NCBI GenBank assembly: GCA_964016415.1
Contig: OZ024666.1
Coordinates: forward strand, 496,001-560,000
Source of the DNA: Erwinia sp.
Lineage (GTDB): Bacteria > Pseudomonadota > Gammaproteobacteria > Enterobacterales > Enterobacteriaceae
Direction of reading: 5' to 3'
DNA: 64,000 nt
Shown here: in pieces, positions 9,631-20,290 of the stretch
How the letters are laid out: every line of letters begins with the position of its first letter
How positions within the stretch are numbered: the stretch's first letter is position 1
Translations under genes and position numbers: made by a program
The notes under the pieces: model-generated
Database searches by the model: none
The model's input: only the letters and a program-made list of their open reading frames with translations
Told to the model about the DNA's origin: nothing

Positions 9631-11502
9631 ATGATGGACAATCTACGTGCGGCGTCGAACCATGTCGTGCTTAAAATTATTCTGGGACTGATCATCATCT
9701 TTTTTCTCCTCAGTGGAGTGAGTAGTTATCAGTTCGGCGGGAACAGTGACTTTGCCGCAGATGTTAATGGCGAAAAGATTAGCCGGGCCCAGTTTGAGCG
9801 AGTTTTTTCTGGAGAGCGTCAGCGTCAACAACAAATGTTGGGTGAGCAGTTTTCTCAATTAGCCTCAAACCCCGCTTATATGCAGAGTCTGCGCCAGCAG
9901 GTTTTATCGCAGATGGTAGATGAAAAGCTGATAAGCCAGTATGTAAAGACCCTGGGACTGTCAGTCAGTGATGATCAGATAGCCCAGGCAATTTTTGCTG
10001 AACCAGTTTTCCAGACTGATGGTAAATTCGATAATGCTAAGTATCAGCGTCTCATCAATAATATCGGTTTTTCCACTGAACAATATGCTGAGTCATTACG
10101 CAAGCAACTCTCTGCGCAGCAATTGATCACCGGTCTGACAAATACCGATTTCATGCTTAGTGATGAAGTGGCCGCGACAATCAATCTGGTTGCTCAGACG
10201 CGTACGATTCGTGAAGCGACAATTAATGTCTCAGGCCTGACTGACAAGCAGACTGTCAGCGAAGATGAAGCCAGGCAGTACTACGAGAAAAATAAGCTTA
10301 CTTTTCTGGCATCTGAACAATATCGTGTCAGTTACATCAAGCTTGACCTCGCATCATTAGCGCAGACAGCGGATGAAGCCGAAATTGAGAAATGGTATCA
10401 GGAACATACGGACGATTATGGACAGCCCGAGCGCCATCGTTACAGTATGATGCAATTTAAAACGCAGGAAGATGCCGAGCGTACTCTGGCTGAACTGGGT
10501 AAAGGTGCAGATTTTGCAACTCTGGCAAAACAGCATTCGACTGACCCTATTTCCGCCCCTAAAGGTGGGGATTTGGGATGGCTTGAGCCCTCGACTACGG
10601 CTGAAGAAATCACTCAGGCGAGATTGAAAAATAAGGGTGACACCTCTGGTGTGATCAAATCATCTGTCGGTTTTTTAATTTTACGTCTTGATGATATTCA
10701 GCCAGCCAAAGTCAAACCTTTATCTGAAGTGCAAGACACTATTGCTGATAAAGTGAAGCAGGAAAAAGCGCTTGATGCTTATTATAAATTGCAACAGGGC
10801 GTCAGTGAGGCGGCAAGCAATGACAATACCTCATTGGAATCGGCAGAAAAGGTTGCAGGTGTCAAAGCGGTTAAAACTGACTGGTTTACACAAAGCACTC
10901 TGCCTGCAGCTCTGAATTTTAAACCTGTAGAGCAGGCTATTTTCTCAGGCAGACTGATCGGTGCTGACGGCAGCCAGGGTAATAATTCTGAAGTCATCAG
11001 TGTTGAAGGGGATCAGGCTTTTGTGTTGCGTGTGACCGACCATAAACCTCAGGCTACCAAAGCGTTCAATGAGGTAGAAGCACAGATCACTACACTGCTT
11101 AAGCAGCAGAAAGCAAAAGCTGAAGCTCAACTTCTCGCCGATAAACTGTTAGCTGAATTAAGAGCTGGTGATGCCACAGAGCAGATGAAGGCAGCGAAGA
11201 TCAGTTTTGGTTCTCCGGTAACAGTAAACCGGAACAGCAATGGTCAGGTAGCACAAACTGTTTTTGCGATGTCACCAAAAGAGGGAAAAACCTCTTACAC
11301 TGTCAGTGATGATGACGCGGGTAATCTGGTCATTATCGCTCTGGATAAAATTGGCGTCACTGAAATACCGCAGGAACAACGACAAGCCATGGTTGAAGGC
11401 ATGACCAGTAGCAACGCACAAATCACCTTTGCGGCGTTACTCTCCAACCTGAAGAAAGAAGCGAAGATTAAGTACGGCCCGGCAGCCGTCGACAGCCAGT
11501 AA
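9631..11502 (+). CDS. ppiD: PpiD periplasmic chaperone/PPIase
   Basis: Inner-membrane-anchored folding factor associated with the SecYEG exit site. 623 residues. One N-terminal membrane helix (about residues 14-33, LKIILGLIIIFFLLSGVSSY), a SurA-like N-domain, one parvulin domain (about residues 265-360, with KGGDLGWLE), and a C-terminal domain. The start MMDNLR matches family members. It ends in an intrinsic terminator. Confidence 0.97.
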   Translation: MMDNLRAASNHVVLKIILGLIIIFFLLSGVSSYQFGGNSDFAADVNGEKISRAQFERVFSGERQRQQQMLGEQFSQLASNPAYMQSLRQQVLSQMVDEKLISQYVKTLGLSVSDDQIAQAIFAEPVFQTDGKFDNAKYQRLINNIGFSTEQYAESLRKQLSAQQLITGLTNTDFMLSDEVAATINLVAQTRTIREATINVSGLTDKQTVSEDEARQYYEKNKLTFLASEQYRVSYIKLDLASLAQTADEAEIEKWYQEHTDDYGQPERHRYSMMQFKTQEDAERTLAELGKGADFATLAKQHSTDPISAPKGGDLGWLEPSTTAEEITQARLKNKGDTSGVIKSSVGFLILRLDDIQPAKVKPLSEVQDTIADKVKQEKALDAYYKLQQGVSEAASNDNTSLESAEKVAGVKAVKTDWFTQSTLPAALNFKPVEQAIFSGRLIGADGSQGNNSEVISVEGDQAFVLRVTDHKPQATKAFNEVEAQITTLLKQQKAKAEAQLLADKLLAELRAGDATEQMKAAKISFGSPVTVNRNSNGQVAQTVFAMSPKEGKTSYTVSDDDAGNLVIIALDKIGVTEIPQEQRQAMVEGMTSSNAQITFAALLSNLKKEAKIKYGPAAVDSQ

Positions 11503-11539
11503 TCCTCGCAAATTTCCTGCAACTTATTGCATCTGTCCG

Positions 11540-11560
11540 GGGCCGCTTTTGCGGCCCTTT
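11540..11560 (+). terminator. Intrinsic terminator of ppiD
   Basis: GGGCCGC-TTTT-GCGGCCC followed by TTT, about 40 bp after the ppiD stop. Confidence 0.85.
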
Positions 11561-11643
11561 CCATATTCTTCTCTTAGCAATACTCTTCATTTATCAATCA
11601 TCCTAGTCTGGAGGCTCTTTGATAAACCGAGAGGAAAAGAATA

Positions 11644-11970
11644 ATGAAAACCCGAAATTGTAAGTGGATTTTGTTTTTAATGACGCTCCTGGCAGGGACT
11701 GCTATGCCTTTGACCGTTCAGGCCGAACAACTGGCGCAAGAGGAAAATAGCACACAAACCAATCAGGTGCCCGGAGAAAGCGTGAATATAAATCAGGCGA
11801 CAGCACAGGAACTGGCGGCAGCCCTGAATGGGGTGGGGTTAAAAAAGGCTGAAGCTATCGTCAGTTACCGTGAACAGAACGGTCCATTTACTCAACCAGA
11901 GCAGCTAAAAGAAGTGCCGGGTCTGGGGAACATGCTGGTGGAACGCAACCTTTCTCGTATCACACTGTAA
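11644..11970 (+). CDS. ybaV: ComEA-like helix-hairpin-helix protein YbaV
   Basis: 108-residue exported protein. A Sec-type signal peptide (about residues 1-27, ending TVQA) precedes a ComEA-type helix-hairpin-helix domain (NINQATAQELAAALNGVG and EVPGLGNMLVERN). This fold binds DNA in competence proteins; the role in enterobacteria is not established. Follows ppiD as in E. coli. fadM, its usual downstream neighbour, is absent. Confidence 0.9.
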   Translation: MKTRNCKWILFLMTLLAGTAMPLTVQAEQLAQEENSTQTNQVPGESVNINQATAQELAAALNGVGLKKAEAIVSYREQNGPFTQPEQLKEVPGLGNMLVERNLSRITL

Positions 11971-12014
11971 ACACTTTTTACTTGTCGATGAAGCAGACAG
12001 AGAAGAGTTTGCTG

Positions 12015-12040
12015 GCAACCACACCCAGGTGTGTGGTTGC
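12015..12040. terminator. Hairpin between convergent ybaV and queC
   Basis: GCAACCACAC/GTGTGGTTGC inverted repeat with a short loop between the convergent genes. No T run on either side, so terminator function is tentative. Confidence 0.45.
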
Positions 12041-12093
12041 TGCAATGCTGACCACGTTATACACGACAGCAGTACACTGACAGAAAAAGGGGG

Positions 12094-12807
12094 TTACAAC
12101 GATAAGTGATGAGAGGGAAGTCCGGTTTTTTCCAGCATGCTACGGCATACTTCATCCCGAGCAGCAAGATAACGCTGTAACCCTTCGGCCCGAAGATGAC
12201 AAGCTGCACATTCACCACACCCTTCACCCTGAATGCCGTTGTAACAGGTTAATGTCTGTTCACGTACCAAAGATAAGTGTTGCCAGTAATCTGCCAAAGC
12301 CCAGGTTTCAGCTTTGTTCAGCCACATCAACGGGGTAGAGAAAACAATATCGCGCGCCATTCCAAGATTTATGGCCTGGTTAAGTGCTCTGACAAATTGA
12401 TCGCGGCAGTCAGGATAACCAGAGAAATCAGTTTCACAGACGCCAGTTATTACGGTACCTGCTCCTACCTGATAAGCGTAGATTGAGGCCAGAGTCAAAA
12501 ACAGAATATTGCGTCCGGGCACGAAGGTGGAAGGCAGCTGATCACTGCTGCTATCAAACGCAGGTACCGGTATATTAGCTCTGGTAAGGCTGCTGACTGC
12601 CAATTCATTGAGTAAAGTCACATCAAGGATTTTGTGTGCTTTGATACCCAACTGCGAAGCCAGCGTCTTTGCAATGGTGATTTCGTGACGATGGCGTTGT
12701 CCATAATCAAAGGTAACGCAATGCACGTCCTCATACTGTGCCAATGCCTGGATGAGACAGGTGGTAGAGTCTTGTCCACCACTAAAAACCACTACTGCTC
12801 GAGTCAT
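12094..12807 (-). CDS. queC: 7-cyano-7-deazaguanine synthase
   Basis: Converts 7-carboxy-7-deazaguanine to preQ0 in queuosine biosynthesis using ATP and ammonia. 237 residues. The PP-loop motif [12 protein letters not shown] is at the N-terminus. The C-terminal zinc site has four Cys in [16 protein letters not shown]. It is divergent from decR across a 147-bp intergenic region. The cof and ybaE genes usually found nearby are missing here. Confidence 0.96.
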   Translation of the reverse strand: MTRAVVVFSGGQDSTTCLIQALAQYEDVHCVTFDYGQRHRHEITIAKTLASQLGIKAHKILDVTLLNELAVSSLTRANIPVPAFDSSSDQLPSTFVPGRNILFLTLASIYAYQVGAGTVITGVCETDFSGYPDCRDQFVRALNQAINLGMARDIVFSTPLMWLNKAETWALADYWQHLSLVREQTLTCYNGIQGEGCGECAACHLRAEGLQRYLAARDEVCRSMLEKTGLPSHHLSL

Positions 12808-12954
12808 AGCCCTTATCCCGGTACGCTGTATATAGCGGATATGGTATCGTTTGATGCCAGCGATGAAAAGAGAGCGAGCGACGATTACTGGAATTCATCG
12901 CTGGCTGAGACTCGCTATTTTTGAAAGCGTTTATACTGAGAGTGGAGAAGCCCC

Positions 12955-13425
12955 TTGTCTGACAGCACACTTGATAAAAAAGATTTGATGCTACTCTCAC
13001 TGTTGCAACAGGATTGTACTTTGTCGTTACAGTCCCTGGCGGATTCAGTGCATCTGACAACCACGCCATGCTGGAAAAGGCTCAAACGACTTGAAGATGA
13101 AGGTTATATTCGGGGACGAGTTGCGCTACTTAATGCTGAAAAATTATCACTGTCACTGACTGCATTTATGCTCATTAAAACGCAGCAGCATAGCAGTGAA
13201 TGGTATAAATCGTTTGCAGATATTGTTAAAGGCATACCGGAAGTGATGGGGTGTTACAGAATGGCAGGTGAGTATGATTATCTTTTGCATTTGCAGGTGG
13301 CTGATATGAAAAGCTATGATGCATTATATAAACGTCTGGTGAAAGGCGTTCCAGGTCTGATCGATGTCACCTCCAGCTTCGCGATGGAAGAGATCAAATA
13401 TACCACTGCATTGCCTCTCTCCTGA
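12955..13425 (+). CDS. decR: Lrp/AsnC-family regulator DecR (YbaO)
   Basis: Lrp-type transcription factor; the E. coli orthologue activates cysteine detoxification genes. 156 residues: N-terminal HTH ([24 protein letters not shown]) and C-terminal RAM ligand domain ([18 protein letters not shown]). The start appears to be TTG at 12955, supported by GGAGAAG 5-10 nt upstream and by the match of [10 protein letters not shown] to family N-termini; no earlier in-frame ATG exists. It precedes mdlAB as usual. Confidence 0.92.
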   Translation: MSDSTLDKKDLMLLSLLQQDCTLSLQSLADSVHLTTTPCWKRLKRLEDEGYIRGRVALLNAEKLSLSLTAFMLIKTQQHSSEWYKSFADIVKGIPEVMGCYRMAGEYDYLLHLQVADMKSYDALYKRLVKGVPGLIDVTSSFAMEEIKYTTALPLS

Positions 13426-13459
13426 GAGGATGTCAACAGGCTAATAGGGATGATGTTAC

Positions 13460-15226
13460 GTGCGCTTATTTAGTCAGCTTAGTTGGTTCTTTCGCCGGGA
13501 GTGGCGGCGTTATGGCGGTGCAGTATTACTACTGGTGGTGATTTCGCTATTACAACTCATCCCTCCACGTATCGTCGGAATCATTATTGATACCACAACC
13601 CACCAGCAAATGACCTCAACCAGATTGATGTTGTGGACTGGCTGCATGGTGATTATTGCAGTCATGATCTATTTATTACGCTATCTGTGGCGAGTATTGT
13701 TGTTTGGAGCTGCTTACAAACTCGCGGTAGAGCTACGGCAGGCATTTTATCATCAGCTCAGTCGACAAAATGCAGCGTTTTATCAGCGTCATCGCACCGG
13801 CGATTTAATGGCCCGTGCTACCAATGATGTTGACAGAGTAGTGTTTGCTGCAGGGGAAGGGGTATTAACACTGGTTGACTCCCTGTTTATGGGGGTGGCG
13901 GTGCTGATAGTCATGAGCACACAAATCAGCTGGCAACTTACACTGCTGGCATTGCTTCCTATGCCAGTTATGGCTGTGATTATCAAACGTTATGGTGACA
14001 TTTTGCAGCAGCGTTTCAAACGCGCACAGGAAGCGTTCTCACTGCTCAATAATCAGGCGCAGGAGAGCCTGACAAGTATCAGAATGATCAAAGCGTTTGG
14101 ACTGGAAAACAGGCAGTCAGCACAGTTCGCTGCCACGGCGAAAGAAACCGGTGAGCGTAATTTGCAGGTTGCCCGGGTTGATTCCCGCTTTGACCCGACA
14201 ATTTACATCGCAGTGGGAATGGCAAACCTGTTTGCTGTTGCTGGCGGGAGTTGGTTTGTCTGGCAGGGAACGCTGACTCTGGGTGAACTTACCAGTTTTA
14301 TTATCTATCTTGGATTGATGATATGGCCGATGTTGGCGTTGGCATGGATGTTCAATATTGTTGAGCGCGGGAGTGCGGCCTGGGAGCGGATACGTAGCTT
14401 GCTTGATGAGGCACCGGTACTGACCGACGGCAATGAAAAATTACCTCCCGGGCGTGCTGATCTGACAGTGAATATCAAGCGTTTCTGTTTCCCTGAGACG
14501 TCTGCACCTGTATTAGAAGACATCACTGCTACAGTACAGCCCGGAAAGACGCTGGCATTCTGCGGCCCGACAGGGAGTGGGAAAACAACGTTGCTGAATT
14601 TGTTACAGCGTCAGTTCGACGTCACAGAAGGTGATATCTGTTATAACGGCAGGCCGCTACGCAATTTGTCTATCTACAACTGGCGGCAACGGCTCGCCGT
14701 GGTAAATCAGACCGCTTTTCTGTTCTCTGACACTGTGGCTAATAATATTTCACTGGGTGCACCTTCAGCCAGCCAGCAGGAGATTGAGCGTGCGGCAAAG
14801 CTGGCTTGTGTGCATGAAGACATCATGCATTTTCCTGATGGTTATCAGACTGAAATTGGTGAGCGTGGCGTGATGCTCTCAGGGGGACAAAAGCAACGAC
14901 TATCCATCGCGCGAGCTTTATTGATGAATGCTGAAATACTCCTGCTCGACGATGCGCTATCAGCAGTGGATGGACAGACAGAAAAGCGCATCCTGGATAA
15001 CCTGCGGCACTGGGGTGTAGATAAAACCGTTATCATCACCGCGCATCGGCTTTCAGCGTTGAGTAGCGCAGATGAAATAGTAGTACTGCACCGCGGCACG
15101 GTTTCACAAAGAGGTGAGCATAGCATGCTGATTGAGCAGCCAGGATGGTACAGTGAAATGTATCGATACCAACAAATCGAGGCATCACTCGACGACGATG
15201 AGATGGACGGGCACGTCAATGGCTGA
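13460..15226 (+). CDS. mdlA: ABC exporter half-transporter MdlA
   Basis: 588-residue half-transporter fusing six membrane helices to an ATPase, expected to pair with MdlB; the substrate is unknown. Walker A is GPTGSGKTT, signature LSGGQKQR, Walker [14 protein letters not shown]-loop ITAHR. The start is GTG at 13460 ([15 protein letters not shown]). It overlaps mdlB by 8 bp, implying translational coupling. Confidence 0.95.
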   Translation: MRLFSQLSWFFRREWRRYGGAVLLLVVISLLQLIPPRIVGIIIDTTTHQQMTSTRLMLWTGCMVIIAVMIYLLRYLWRVLLFGAAYKLAVELRQAFYHQLSRQNAAFYQRHRTGDLMARATNDVDRVVFAAGEGVLTLVDSLFMGVAVLIVMSTQISWQLTLLALLPMPVMAVIIKRYGDILQQRFKRAQEAFSLLNNQAQESLTSIRMIKAFGLENRQSAQFAATAKETGERNLQVARVDSRFDPTIYIAVGMANLFAVAGGSWFVWQGTLTLGELTSFIIYLGLMIWPMLALAWMFNIVERGSAAWERIRSLLDEAPVLTDGNEKLPPGRADLTVNIKRFCFPETSAPVLEDITATVQPGKTLAFCGPTGSGKTTLLNLLQRQFDVTEGDICYNGRPLRNLSIYNWRQRLAVVNQTAFLFSDTVANNISLGAPSASQQEIERAAKLACVHEDIMHFPDGYQTEIGERGVMLSGGQKQRLSIARALLMNAEILLLDDALSAVDGQTEKRILDNLRHWGVDKTVIITAHRLSALSSADEIVVLHRGTVSQRGEHSMLIEQPGWYSEMYRYQQIEASLDDDEMDGHVNG

Positions 15227-16988
15227 AAACACGATGATGTGGCCGACACTCAAGCGGCTTCTTGCGTATGGTTCACCATTTCGTAAACCACTTATTACAG
15301 CCACTCTGATGTTGTGGGTTGCGGCAGCGGCTGAAGTGAGTGGCCCGGTACTGGTCAGTTACTTTGTCGATAATTTTCTGGCAAAACGTAACATGCCATT
15401 GACGCTGGTTTGTGGATTGGTAACCAGCTTTATCCTGCTACAACTGCTGGCGGCGTTTCTGCACTATACACAATCACTGCTGTTCAATCGGGTTGCCGTA
15501 GGGGTGGTGCAACAGCTTCGTACAGACGTCATGGATGCCGCACTACGGCAGCCTTTGAAAGCATTTGATACTCAGCCGGTAGGGCAATTAATCTCGCGGG
15601 TGACCAATGATACGGAAGTGGTGCGCGATCTCTATATCACTGTAGTGTCAACACTACTGCGTAGTGCGGCGTTGGTCAGTGCAATGTTGATTGCAATGTT
15701 CAGTCTCGACTGGCGTATGGCGCTGGTCGCCATGCTGATTTTTCCTGCCGTTATCACGGTGATGTTGATTTATCAACGTTACAGTACCCCGATCGTTCGT
15801 CAGGTTCGTAGTTTTCTTGCCGAGATAAACAACGGTTTTAATGAAACAATCAGCGGCATGGGTGTCATTCAGCAGTTTCGTCAGCAGGCCCATTTTGGTC
15901 AGCGAATGAGTCGTGCCAGCGAATCACATTATCAGGCTCGCATGCGCACACTGCGCCTTGACGGTTTTTTGTTACGTCCTTTGCTGAGTCTGTTTTCTGC
16001 TTTGATACTCTGTGGCCTGATGTTGTTATTTGGGCTCTCTTCGGCAGGCAGTATTGAGGTCGGTGTGTTATACGCATTTATCAGCTATCTGGGGCGACTG
16101 AATGAGCCACTTATTGCACTGACAACACAGCAGTCGATACTTCAGCAGGCGGTTGTCGCTGGCGAACGTATTTTTGCCTTAATGGATGCACCTCGTCAGC
16201 ATTATGGTAACGACACCAGCCCTGTTCATTCTGGTCGAATTGATATTGAAAATGTCACTTTTGCTTATCGGCAGGATGTGAACGTCATTCATCAACTCAG
16301 TTTAACAATACCTTCCGGGAGTTTCGTTGCTTTTGTCGGGCATACGGGAAGTGGTAAAAGCACACTGGCGAATTTGATTATGGGCTATTATCAGCCTCAG
16401 CAAGGTGAAATCTTTCTCGACCAGCACCCCATTAACAACCTGAGCCATTCGGCGTTGCGTCAGTCTGTGGCGATGGTGCAGCAGGATCCGGTTATTCTGG
16501 CTGACTCGATGTTGAGTAATGTAACTCTGGGACGTGAGATCACTGAAGAGCAAGTCTGGCAAGTGCTTGAAACTGTGAAGCTTGCTGAGTTGGCCAGACA
16601 ATTACCTCAGGGCCTACACACACAGTTAGGAGAGAACGGTAACATCTTGTCTGTGGGGCAGAAACAGTTACTCGCTATCGCCCGTGTGATGGTTCAGACA
16701 CCGAAAATTCTTATTCTTGATGAAGCCACCGCCAACATTGACTCAGGTACTGAGCTACTGATTCAACAGGCACTCAAAATTGTGCGGCAGAGTACGACCC
16801 TGGCAGTCATCGCTCACCGCCTGTCGACAATCACCGAAGCAGATACTATTTTTGTTTTGCATCGGGGCATGGTGGTCGAGCAGGGAACACATTTTCAGTT
16901 ACTTGAGAGGCGAGGCAGGTACTGGCAGATGTATCAATTACAACAAGCCGGCGACACACTATTGCAGGACCAAACGTCGGAATGGTAA
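15219..16988 (+). CDS. mdlB: ABC exporter half-transporter MdlB
   Basis: 589-residue partner of MdlA. I chose the ATG at 15219 ([18 protein letters not shown]) because [13 protein letters not shown] is the conserved family N-terminus and because it overlaps the mdlA stop; an upstream in-frame start at 15132 would add 29 residues read from within mdlA. Walker A is GHTGSGKST, a degenerate signature LSVGQKQLL, Walker [13 protein letters not shown]. The asymmetric signatures are typical of such heterodimers. Confidence 0.95.
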   Translation: MAENTMMWPTLKRLLAYGSPFRKPLITATLMLWVAAAAEVSGPVLVSYFVDNFLAKRNMPLTLVCGLVTSFILLQLLAAFLHYTQSLLFNRVAVGVVQQLRTDVMDAALRQPLKAFDTQPVGQLISRVTNDTEVVRDLYITVVSTLLRSAALVSAMLIAMFSLDWRMALVAMLIFPAVITVMLIYQRYSTPIVRQVRSFLAEINNGFNETISGMGVIQQFRQQAHFGQRMSRASESHYQARMRTLRLDGFLLRPLLSLFSALILCGLMLLFGLSSAGSIEVGVLYAFISYLGRLNEPLIALTTQQSILQQAVVAGERIFALMDAPRQHYGNDTSPVHSGRIDIENVTFAYRQDVNVIHQLSLTIPSGSFVAFVGHTGSGKSTLANLIMGYYQPQQGEIFLDQHPINNLSHSALRQSVAMVQQDPVILADSMLSNVTLGREITEEQVWQVLETVKLAELARQLPQGLHTQLGENGNILSVGQKQLLAIARVMVQTPKILILDEATANIDSGTELLIQQALKIVRQSTTLAVIAHRLSTITEADTIFVLHRGMVVEQGTHFQLLERRGRYWQMYQLQQAGDTLLQDQTSEW

Positions 16989-16994
16989 TTGGTT

Positions 16995-17009
16995 GCACCC
17001 TTATCATGC
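16995..17009 (+). promoter_or_regulatory. Possible weak NtrC site upstream of glnK
   Basis: GCAC-N7-ATGC, one mismatch from the NtrC consensus GCAC-N7-GTGC, about 190 bp upstream of the sigma54 promoter start. Confidence 0.4.
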
Positions 17010-17056
17010 ATGCCAGTCGCTACTGCACGCCGCCTTGCACCAGAGGGTGGCGTAAA

Positions 17057-17071
17057 GCACCTTTTTAGTGC
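17057..17071 (+). promoter_or_regulatory. NtrC enhancer site of glnK-amtB
   Basis: GCAC-CTTTTTA-GTGC, a perfect match to the NtrC dyad GCAC-N7-GTGC, about 110 bp upstream of the sigma54 -24 element. Confidence 0.8.
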
Positions 17072-17166
17072 ACCTTGCCGTTACTGACTTCACTGACAGG
17101 TTTCCCATCACTTCAAACAAGCCTTGTCAGGCGCTCTTGTGCAGAAAAAAAACAAATTTATACAGA

Positions 17167-17182
17167 TGGCACAGCCTTTGCT
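17167..17182 (+). promoter_or_regulatory. Sigma54 promoter of glnK-amtB
   Basis: TGGCAC-N4-TTTGCT with the diagnostic GG-N10-GC spacing (GG at 17168-17169, GC at 17180-17181). About 55 bp before glnK. With the upstream NtrC site this predicts induction under nitrogen limitation. Confidence 0.9.
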
Positions 17183-17237
17183 TTATCAGGGAATATGAGC
17201 TGAAACTTGACCGTATTAAATGCCTGGAGGGAAGTGT

Positions 17238-17576
17238 ATGAAACTGGTTACTGTAGTAATCAAACCATTTAAGCTTGAGGATGTGCGCGAAGCATTATCT
17301 TCTGTTGGTATACAAGGTCTGACGGTGACAGAAGTGAAAGGATTTGGACGTCAGAAGGGGCATGCGGAATTGTATCGTGGTGCAGAATACAGCGTTAACT
17401 TTCTGCCTAAAGTGAAAATTGATATCGCTATTGCTGACGATCAAGTGGATGAAGTCATTGATATTATCAGCAAAGCTGCTTATACCGGTAAAATCGGTGA
17501 TGGCAAAATTTTTGTAGCTGAATTACAGCGGGTTATCCGCATCCGTACTGGTGAAACTGACGAAGCCGCACTATAA
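17238..17576 (+). CDS. glnK: PII nitrogen regulatory protein GlnK
   Basis: PII signal protein that blocks AmtB when unmodified and is uridylylated under nitrogen limitation. I chose the ATG at 17238 (MKLVTVVIKPFKLEDVREAL), giving the standard 112 residues; the GGAGGGAAG upstream is a strong RBS. The T-loop with the modified Tyr is in AELYRGAEYSV, and the C-terminal signature is GDGKIFV. Cotranscribed with amtB 24 bp later. Confidence 0.97.
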   Translation: MKLVTVVIKPFKLEDVREALSSVGIQGLTVTEVKGFGRQKGHAELYRGAEYSVNFLPKVKIDIAIADDQVDEVIDIISKAAYTGKIGDGKIFVAELQRVIRIRTGETDEAAL

Positions 17577-17600
17577 CCCTCACGCTGAAAGGTGGAATAG

Positions 17601-18890
17601 ATGAAAAAAAGTATCGCCAAATTCGGCTTGGGAAGCCTGGCATTTTTACCCTCCTTAGTTATGGCTGCTGACCCGGTTGTGGCAGACAAAGCTGATAACG
17701 GATTTATGATGATTTGTACGGCACTGGTGCTGTTCATGACCTTGCCAGGTATCGCGCTTTTTTACGGCGGTCTCCTGCGTGCGAAAAATGTGCTGTCGAT
17801 GATGACTCAGGTATCCGTCACCTTCGCTTTGGTATGTGTACTTTGGCTGATTTATGGTTATTCGCTGGCGTTCAGCGAAGGTAATGCTTTCTTTGGTGGC
17901 TTCAGTATGGCGATGCTCAAGGGCATTGAATTGAAGGCATTAGTTGGGAGCTTCTATCAGTATATTCATGTTTCATTTCAGGCTTCATTCGCCTGCATTA
18001 CCGTTGCTTTGATACTAGGCGCTATTGCTGAGCGGGTCCGTTTTTCCGCTGTGCTGATTTTCGTCGCTATCTGGTTCACCTTCTCCTATTTGCCAATTGC
18101 TCACATGGTATGGGGCGGTGGCTTACTTGCACAAGACGGCGCGCTGGACTTCGCTGGTGGTGCGGTTGTTCACATCAACGCTGCTGTTGCTGGTCTGGTT
18201 GGCGCTTATATGGTCGGTAAACGTGCCGGGTTCGGTAAAGAAGCTTTCAAACCTCACAGCCTTCCTATGGTTTTCATCGGTACCGCTATTCTCTACGTCG
18301 GCTGGTTTGGCTTTAACGCGGGTTCCGCAAGCGCAGCTAATGAAATTGCTGGTCTGGCATTCATCAATACGGTAATGGCTACGGCTGGCGCAATGTTGAG
18401 CTGGACATTTGGCGAGTGGGCTGTACGGAGTAAACCGTCACTGCTTGGTGTCTGTTCCGGTGTTATCGCAGGGCTAGTTGCAATCACGCCAGCCTGCGGT
18501 TATGTAGGCGTCGGTGGGGCATTGATTATTGGTCTGGTCGGAGGAATTGCAGGTCTGTGGGGTGTTACTACACTGAAAAAATGGTTGCGGGTTGATGATC
18601 CTTGTGATGTTTTCGGTGTTCATGGTATTTGTGGAATCGTCGGATGTATTTTGACCGGGGTCTTCGCCTCTTCATCTCTTGGCGGGGTCGGTTATGCTGA
18701 AGGTGTAACGATGGGGCATCAGGTTTGGATACAACTCTTAAGTGTGGTAGTTACAATCGTCTGGACCGCAGTAGTCGCCTTTGTCGCCTTTAAAATCGCA
18801 GATAAAATAGTTGGCCTGCGATTGCCCGAAGATCAGGAGCGTGAAGGTCTTGATGTTAATAGTCATGGTGAAAATGCCTATAACCACTAA
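17601..18890 (+). CDS. amtB: Ammonium channel AmtB
   Basis: Trimeric inner-membrane ammonium transporter, 429 residues with an N-terminal signal peptide (ending LVMAADP) and eleven membrane helices. The twin pore histidines are in GGAVVHINAAVAG and DVFGVHGICG. The Phe-rich gate is in HVSFQASFACITVALI. Operon partner of glnK. A strong terminator follows. tesB, which follows amtB in E. coli, is absent. Confidence 0.97.
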   Translation: MKKSIAKFGLGSLAFLPSLVMAADPVVADKADNGFMMICTALVLFMTLPGIALFYGGLLRAKNVLSMMTQVSVTFALVCVLWLIYGYSLAFSEGNAFFGGFSMAMLKGIELKALVGSFYQYIHVSFQASFACITVALILGAIAERVRFSAVLIFVAIWFTFSYLPIAHMVWGGGLLAQDGALDFAGGAVVHINAAVAGLVGAYMVGKRAGFGKEAFKPHSLPMVFIGTAILYVGWFGFNAGSASAANEIAGLAFINTVMATAGAMLSWTFGEWAVRSKPSLLGVCSGVIAGLVAITPACGYVGVGGALIIGLVGGIAGLWGVTTLKKWLRVDDPCDVFGVHGICGIVGCILTGVFASSSLGGVGYAEGVTMGHQVWIQLLSVVVTIVWTAVVAFVAFKIADKIVGLRLPEDQEREGLDVNSHGENAYNH

Positions 18891-18912
18891 TTTTTCCTGG
18901 AGTGTTACACTG

Positions 18913-18943
18913 ACAGCCCCTGTTTACAGGGGCTGTTTTTTTA
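18913..18943 (+). terminator. Intrinsic terminator of glnK-amtB
   Basis: ACAGCCCC/GGGGCTGT stem followed by a run of T, 23 bp after amtB. Confidence 0.92.
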
Positions 18944-19164
18944 TATGAACAGAGTGTGCTTGTATCCTCTTATTGTTTATCAGAGTAATAACTGGATGGT
19001 TTGGTTTTATTTGTTGTTTATGTTAATTTTTTCTTAAATTGGTTAATGAAATTAAGTTTCGGGAAAAACATGGCATTTTATGCCATGATAGATAGAGTAA
19101 AAATGTACAGGCTGTGTTCAGAGAACAAAAACCAGAAACAGCCCATTTGATGGAGACAATGATA

Positions 19165-19641
19165 ATGAAAGTGTTACCACTATTAGCCAGTATTTTTGCT
19201 GTTACTTTACTGTCAGGTTGTGTAAACCATAAAAACTCACCAGCGAAAACAACGATACCTCAGGCAGAAAACGCAGCTACAGAAGAGCCGGCGGTAAAGG
19301 GTGTAATTGTACTGGGACATCGCGCTGTTTTACCGGCAGATGCCGCATTGACGGTCAGGCTTTCTGATATTTCACGTGCGGATGCGCCTGCCAGCATATT
19401 GTCACAAATAGTAGTATTAACCTGTGGCACGCAGCCACCTTTCAGTTTCAGTCTGCCGTTTGATGCGACAGATATTGCGCCACACGGCAATGTTACGTTG
19501 AGTGCTACGGTGAGTGTTGGCGGAAAAGTTACTTTTATTAACGACGAAGTTATACCCGTGATTACTAATGGCGTATTGGACGGAGATATCGTGCTCAAGG
19601 CTGTGCCATCAATGCTTTCTCCGTCTGGAACTACTCAGTAA
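19165..19641 (+). CDS. ybaY: YbaY-family lipoprotein
   Basis: Lipoprotein of 158 residues from the ATG at 19165, which is 9 nt after GGAG and begins the signal peptide MKVLPLLASIFAVTLLSGC; the lipobox LSGC makes Cys20 the lipidated residue. The body has the YbaY signature LPADAALTVRLSDISRADAP and PFSFSLPFDATDI. Exact function unknown. Convergent with ybaZ. Confidence 0.85.
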   Translation: MKVLPLLASIFAVTLLSGCVNHKNSPAKTTIPQAENAATEEPAVKGVIVLGHRAVLPADAALTVRLSDISRADAPASILSQIVVLTCGTQPPFSFSLPFDATDIAPHGNVTLSATVSVGGKVTFINDEVIPVITNGVLDGDIVLKAVPSMLSPSGTTQ

Positions 19642-19653
19642 GATGCATTCAGT

Positions 19654-19965
19654 TTATCCTTGCCAGCGATAAAGCTTCAGAGGGATCCTGCCTTCCGGGC
19701 TGACAGCTACGCCTTCCTGTTGTAATGCTTGCCGCTGTCGCTGAAGATTTTCCCCACTCAGCGACACTTTCCCCTGGCTGTTTATCACCCGATACCAGGG
19801 TAATGTGCTTGTCCGTGGCAGGTTTTTCAGAATACGCCCCACCTGTCGCGCTGCACTTGGTGCGCCTGCAAACCGGGCAATGTCACCATATGTACTGACT
19901 TTTCCATAAGGAATGGCATCCAGAACCAGATAAACCCGTTGTTGCAACGTACTATCAGACCACAT
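19654..19965 (-). CDS. ybaZ: Alkyltransferase-like protein Atl (YbaZ)
   Basis: 103-residue member of the MGMT-like family that binds O6-alkylguanine DNA and channels it to nucleotide excision repair. The active-site motif PCHR of true methyltransferases is replaced by PWYR (in TLPWYRVIN), so the acceptor Cys is missing, which defines the Atl group. HTH-type recognition elements GKVSTYGDIARFAGAP are present. Confidence 0.93.
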   Translation of the reverse strand: MWSDSTLQQRVYLVLDAIPYGKVSTYGDIARFAGAPSAARQVGRILKNLPRTSTLPWYRVINSQGKVSLSGENLQRQRQALQQEGVAVSPEGRIPLKLYRWQG

Positions 19966-20290
19966 AAATACCCCTGTTTCCGTTGAGACACACTCACCTT
20001 CAATAGACTAGCGTAATTTCAATAGCAAAACCAAAGAGTACATTTGTATGTTCATGCTGAAGCTATACTTTCTCTGCAGAAAAGAGACTGCAACCTGTAG
20101 ATGAGAGCGATGTGCATCACCGTTCTCATTTATCTCAGACAGGCAGCACTGAAAAGCAACTATCCAGGAGGGATAAGTCCGGTTAGGGTTCGTGTGGGAC
20201 AAGAAAGCACCGGTTGAGCATCAATGGGTTGCATTTGTTATCGTGTTCCCTGATAATGCCCCGGCTTTGTTAATTCGAAGCAACTTCAAT
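19966..20290. other. ybaZ-ffs intergenic region
   Basis: About 325 bases with no credible gene. It must contain the ffs promoter and the ybaZ promoter (divergent); I did not find a convincing -10/-35 pair immediately before 20291. Confidence 0.5.
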
